Part shown: piece by piece, positions 61,347 to 64,000 of the stretch
Layout: every line of letters starts with the position of its first letter
Numbering within the stretch: the first letter of the stretch is position 1
Assembly: GCA_930367215.1 (NCBI GenBank)
Contig: OV884059.1
Location: forward strand, 159,276,511-159,340,510
Source of the DNA: Pollenia angustigena
Taxonomy: Eukaryota > Arthropoda > Insecta > Diptera > Polleniidae
DNA: 64,000 bases
Reading direction: 5' to 3'
Notes under the pieces: generated by a model
Seen by the model: only the letters and a program-made list of their open reading frames with translations
Told to the model about the DNA's origin: nothing
Databases searched by the model: none
Program-made: the position numbers and the translations under genes

Positions 61347-64000
61347 ATAAGCGTGACCAATAAATTGGTAAAAGTTTAGCTTTATTTTTAACACTTTTTA
61401 TTGACTGAACTTTATTTGTAAGAAGGTGCTTGTTTAATGTAATTAAGAAACTGTTGAATGATGTTTGATCCAGCAAACGTTTTCGAATGCAAACAAAACA
61501 TAATTAATTTAAAAAATTTAGTTAAAAAAAAAAAAATATTTATTTATTTGTTATTTTGGAAACCAAAAAAATATTGAATTTTATTTTAAATAAAGACAAA
61601 AATTTGTATGATAATTGAATGAGATGTTTTATTTTAATAGTGTTTTATTAAAACTAAAAAATACGTCAACAGTGACGAATATATGAATCAGTACTGACTA
61701 GTCAGCTGTGGCCGGTATATGCGTCAGTACTGACTGGTCAGCTGTGTCCGTTATATGCATCAGTACTGACTAGTCAGCTGTGTCCGGTTTTTGAGCACTC
61801 AATAATCTTGAGCAACCTACATATAGTTGTCGATATGAAAAGCAATGAATGGGCGCCTAAATATATTCCAGCCAATGGACCATACGCATTCCGAAAAAGT
61901 ACAAAAAGTACCAATTTGATCCATTTTTTACCCCTTAAAAAGTGCCGTATATTTTGTACTTTTTATACCAAATGCAACGAAGTACTAAAAGTACGAGCTT
62001 TGACTCATTTTATTCCCCCAGAAAGTACTCTGTACGTTAATTTAGGTTATGTTTTATATGAATACCAAATTTTTCGAAGAGATAAAAAGTAACAGTTTTA
62101 TCCCAATTTTATCCATTAAAAAATACCGTATATTTTGATCTCGACCATATGCAATCTGTATACCAAATTTATCCAAAAGAGAAAAAGTATCAAAAGTAAA
62201 ACATTTTTCGTTTTAACCTCTTAAAATATACCCCACTTAAATCTGGACAATATCTCTAGCCAAATTTTTTGAAAATAAGAAAGTACCAAAACTAAAAGAG
62301 AAAAAGTGTTAAAAGTTGCCAAAAAAAGAAGCAACATTTCTTAAAAATATATATACAAGGTAGATCAAAAAAGACCTACCCCCACCCATGTTTTATTTTG
62401 TAACTAGCTTTTACCCGTGACGTCGTTCACTTTAAGATTTAAAGAAATGGGGTTATCCAGTAAAATATTTACAGAAAATGTATTTTGTTTTCTACGTCAT
62501 TACTTATTTTATGTTAAAATATGTCTATAAACAACATTTTAAGATTTGTTATATTCCGCTAATATAATGGGTGATTTTTTAGCTATTATCCTTTTGGCAG
62601 CACTGGTTTAAACAGCTGACGCACGTTTCGTGTTTTGTTTCACTGTCAAACATCTTCAGTTTGGTCTATAATTTAACCATGAATCGTCTTACAAACGAAC
62701 AACGCTTGCAAATTATTGAATTTTATTATCAAAATGCGTGCTCTGTTAAGAAAATTCATCGCGCGCTTCTTGTGTTCAGCGACGAAGCTCATTTTTGGCT
62801 CAATGGGTAAGTTAATAAGCCGAATTGTCGATGTTGGAGTGAAGATCAGCCAGAAGCATTGCAAGAGCTATTTATGCATCGAGAAAAAGTCACAGTTTGG
62901 TGCGGTTTATGGGCTGGTGGCATCATTGGACCGTTCCAAGATGATGCGAATCGTAACGTAACTGTGAATGGTGAGCGCTACCGTGAGATGATATCCAACT
63001 TTTTTTTGCCCAAAATGCAAGAGCTTGTTGACTTGCACGACATGTGGTTTCAACAAGATGGTGCCACATGCCACACAGCACGCTTAACAATGGACTTATT
63101 GAGAGGCGAGTTCGGTGAACATTTTATTTCACGTTCGGGACCGGTCAATTGGCCGCCTAGATCGTGCGATTTAACGTCTTTAGACTATTTTTTGTGCGGC
63201 TACGTTAAAGCTCATGTCTATACACACATGCCCGCTTCAATTGACGCATTGGAAGAAAACATTGAAGCATTTATTCGTGAGATACCGGCCGAAATGTTGG
63301 AAACAGAATGCCAACATTGGACTAAGCGGATGGACCATTTGAGGCGCAATCACGGTCAACATTTGCATGAAATAATCTTCAAACATTTAATTATATGGAC
63401 CGTACTATCGATTCAAATAAAGATTTCATGCATTTTTCTGAATTTTATGAGTTTTTTTTACAACTTTCCTATAGCTCCCCTACAAGAAATGGATGACCGA
63501 AACTAAACACACGCACTATTTTTGTTTGTTTTTATTGTTACAAGTGGCGTTGCCACTCGTGTGCGTTTGTATACCAAATTAGGAATATTTTGCAAAGCCC
63601 AAATTTTATTAATCTTTTCTTCTTATTTTTATATATACTTAATAATATGTTGAATATATCTGTTAATACGTTTCATAAATTTTAATAATTATAAGAATTT
63701 AGCTAAATTTGTATTAATTATTTAAAAAAAAAGTGGTGGAATTTTGGGAATTGCTGTTGTTAAAAACATTTTAGGAAGAAATGTTTGCTAGTGGCAAAGC
63801 TAATTACTCCAGGAATGAAATGCGTATGTAAGAGTGAAACAACGAATGTATGTTAGACAGTTTCATTTTTGAATGGAATGTGTAAAATATGTAAAAAATT
63901 CAAGATTAATTTTAAAAGCGAAAGGAATTTTATGAAATTGTGACGTGCGCCCATTATATTATTTAAAATAAATATAAAAAAAGTGAAATAAAAATTGACA
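61347..64000 (+). repeat. Array unit 19 (2654 bp, cut by window end)
   Basis: The unit runs from the standard start to within the AT-rich region upstream of the DUF4806 gene. It has the same palindrome contraction as unit 13 (61721-61742), plus private changes such as tatttatttgttattttgg (61540), aaaatgtattttg (62474) and ggcaaagctaa (63793). Confidence 0.95.
62679..63506 (+). pseudogene. Mariner-type transposase relic, unit 19
   Basis: TAA is at 62808-62810. A Phe-to-Cys change follows soon after (cgatgttgg, 62831). The codon of the second catalytic Asp changes silently (caagatggtgcc). Two bases are lost just after the final stop (aaactaaacacacg). Confidence 0.9.

Larger units (their letters stand above)
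1..64000. repeat. Tandem array of ~3.6-kb chimeric units (18 units plus one partial)
   Basis: The motif ataagcgtgacc recurs at 1, 3646, 7248, 10893, 14540, 18133, 21717, 25334, 28929, 32568, 34501, 38145, 40077, 43700, 46811, 50446, 54079, 57711 and 61347, always in the same orientation and followed by nearly identical sequence. Sixteen units are near full length (unit 19 is cut by the window end), two are 1.93 kb and one is 3.11 kb. Between units I see mainly scattered single-base changes and short indels. There is no unique DNA between units or at either window end. Each unit joins a mariner-type transposase relic to a spliced DUF4806-type gene. Confidence 0.98.

Noticed and set aside
1..64000. 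Ribosomal DNA, histone or telomeric retroelement array
   Set aside because: No rRNA-like or histone-coding sequence and no reverse transcriptase were recognised. The repeating content is a DUF4806 gene and a DDD transposase relic.
1..64000. Autonomous transposon arranged as a tandem array
   Set aside because: No unit has an intact transposase or two complete inverted repeats, and the period includes a host-type spliced gene outside the element.

Overview
The whole window is one head-to-tail tandem array. A chimeric unit of about 3.6 kb repeats 18 times in full or shortened form, followed by a 19th copy cut by the window end. No unique flanking DNA is visible, so the array continues past both ends. 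The DNA is AT-rich and eukaryotic. Short GT-AG introns (61 and 75 bp), a DUF4806-type gene and a Tc1/mariner-superfamily relic point to an insect, most likely a fly; this is inference from family knowledge. No bacterial features, RNA genes or CRISPR arrays were seen.

I start each unit at the motif ataagcgtgacc. Layout, using unit 1 (1-3645): (a) 1-334, AT-rich spacer. (b) 335-456, three copies of a short motif forming nested palindromes, including a 26-bp perfect palindrome in most units. (c) 457-1237, non-coding AT-rich DNA full of GTAC-containing words, probably old transposon debris. (d) 1238-2145, a mariner-type element with its left terminus, an internally deleted transposase with a fixed in-frame stop, and a right terminus broken inside the inverted repeat. 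(e) 2146-2847, AT-rich DNA with a small hairpin and weak MITE-like ends. (f) 2848-3581, a host-type gene: a small upstream reading frame, then a three-exon DUF4806 gene of 147 codons, ending on overlapping AATAAA signals. (g) 3582-3645, a short spacer.

Unit starts are 1, 3646, 7248, 10893, 14540, 18133, 21717, 25334, 28929, 32568, 34501, 38145, 40077, 43700, 46811, 50446, 54079, 57711 and 61347. Most units are 3584-3647 bp. Units 10 and 12 are 1.93 kb and share one deletion junction; unit 14 is 3.11 kb. Shared rare variants reveal a two-unit higher-order repeat in units 4-9, a second one in units 9-12, and mosaic sharing elsewhere. This is what unequal crossing-over and gene conversion produce.

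The transposase is dead in every copy. The DUF4806 gene keeps its splice sites and frame in 15 of 18 copies. Large deletions fall only outside the gene. The array therefore looks like an amplified host-gene fragment carried with transposon debris, comparable in architecture to Stellate/Suppressor-of-Stellate-type arrays. Whether it is expressed, makes small RNAs, or is a passive satellite cannot be decided from sequence alone.
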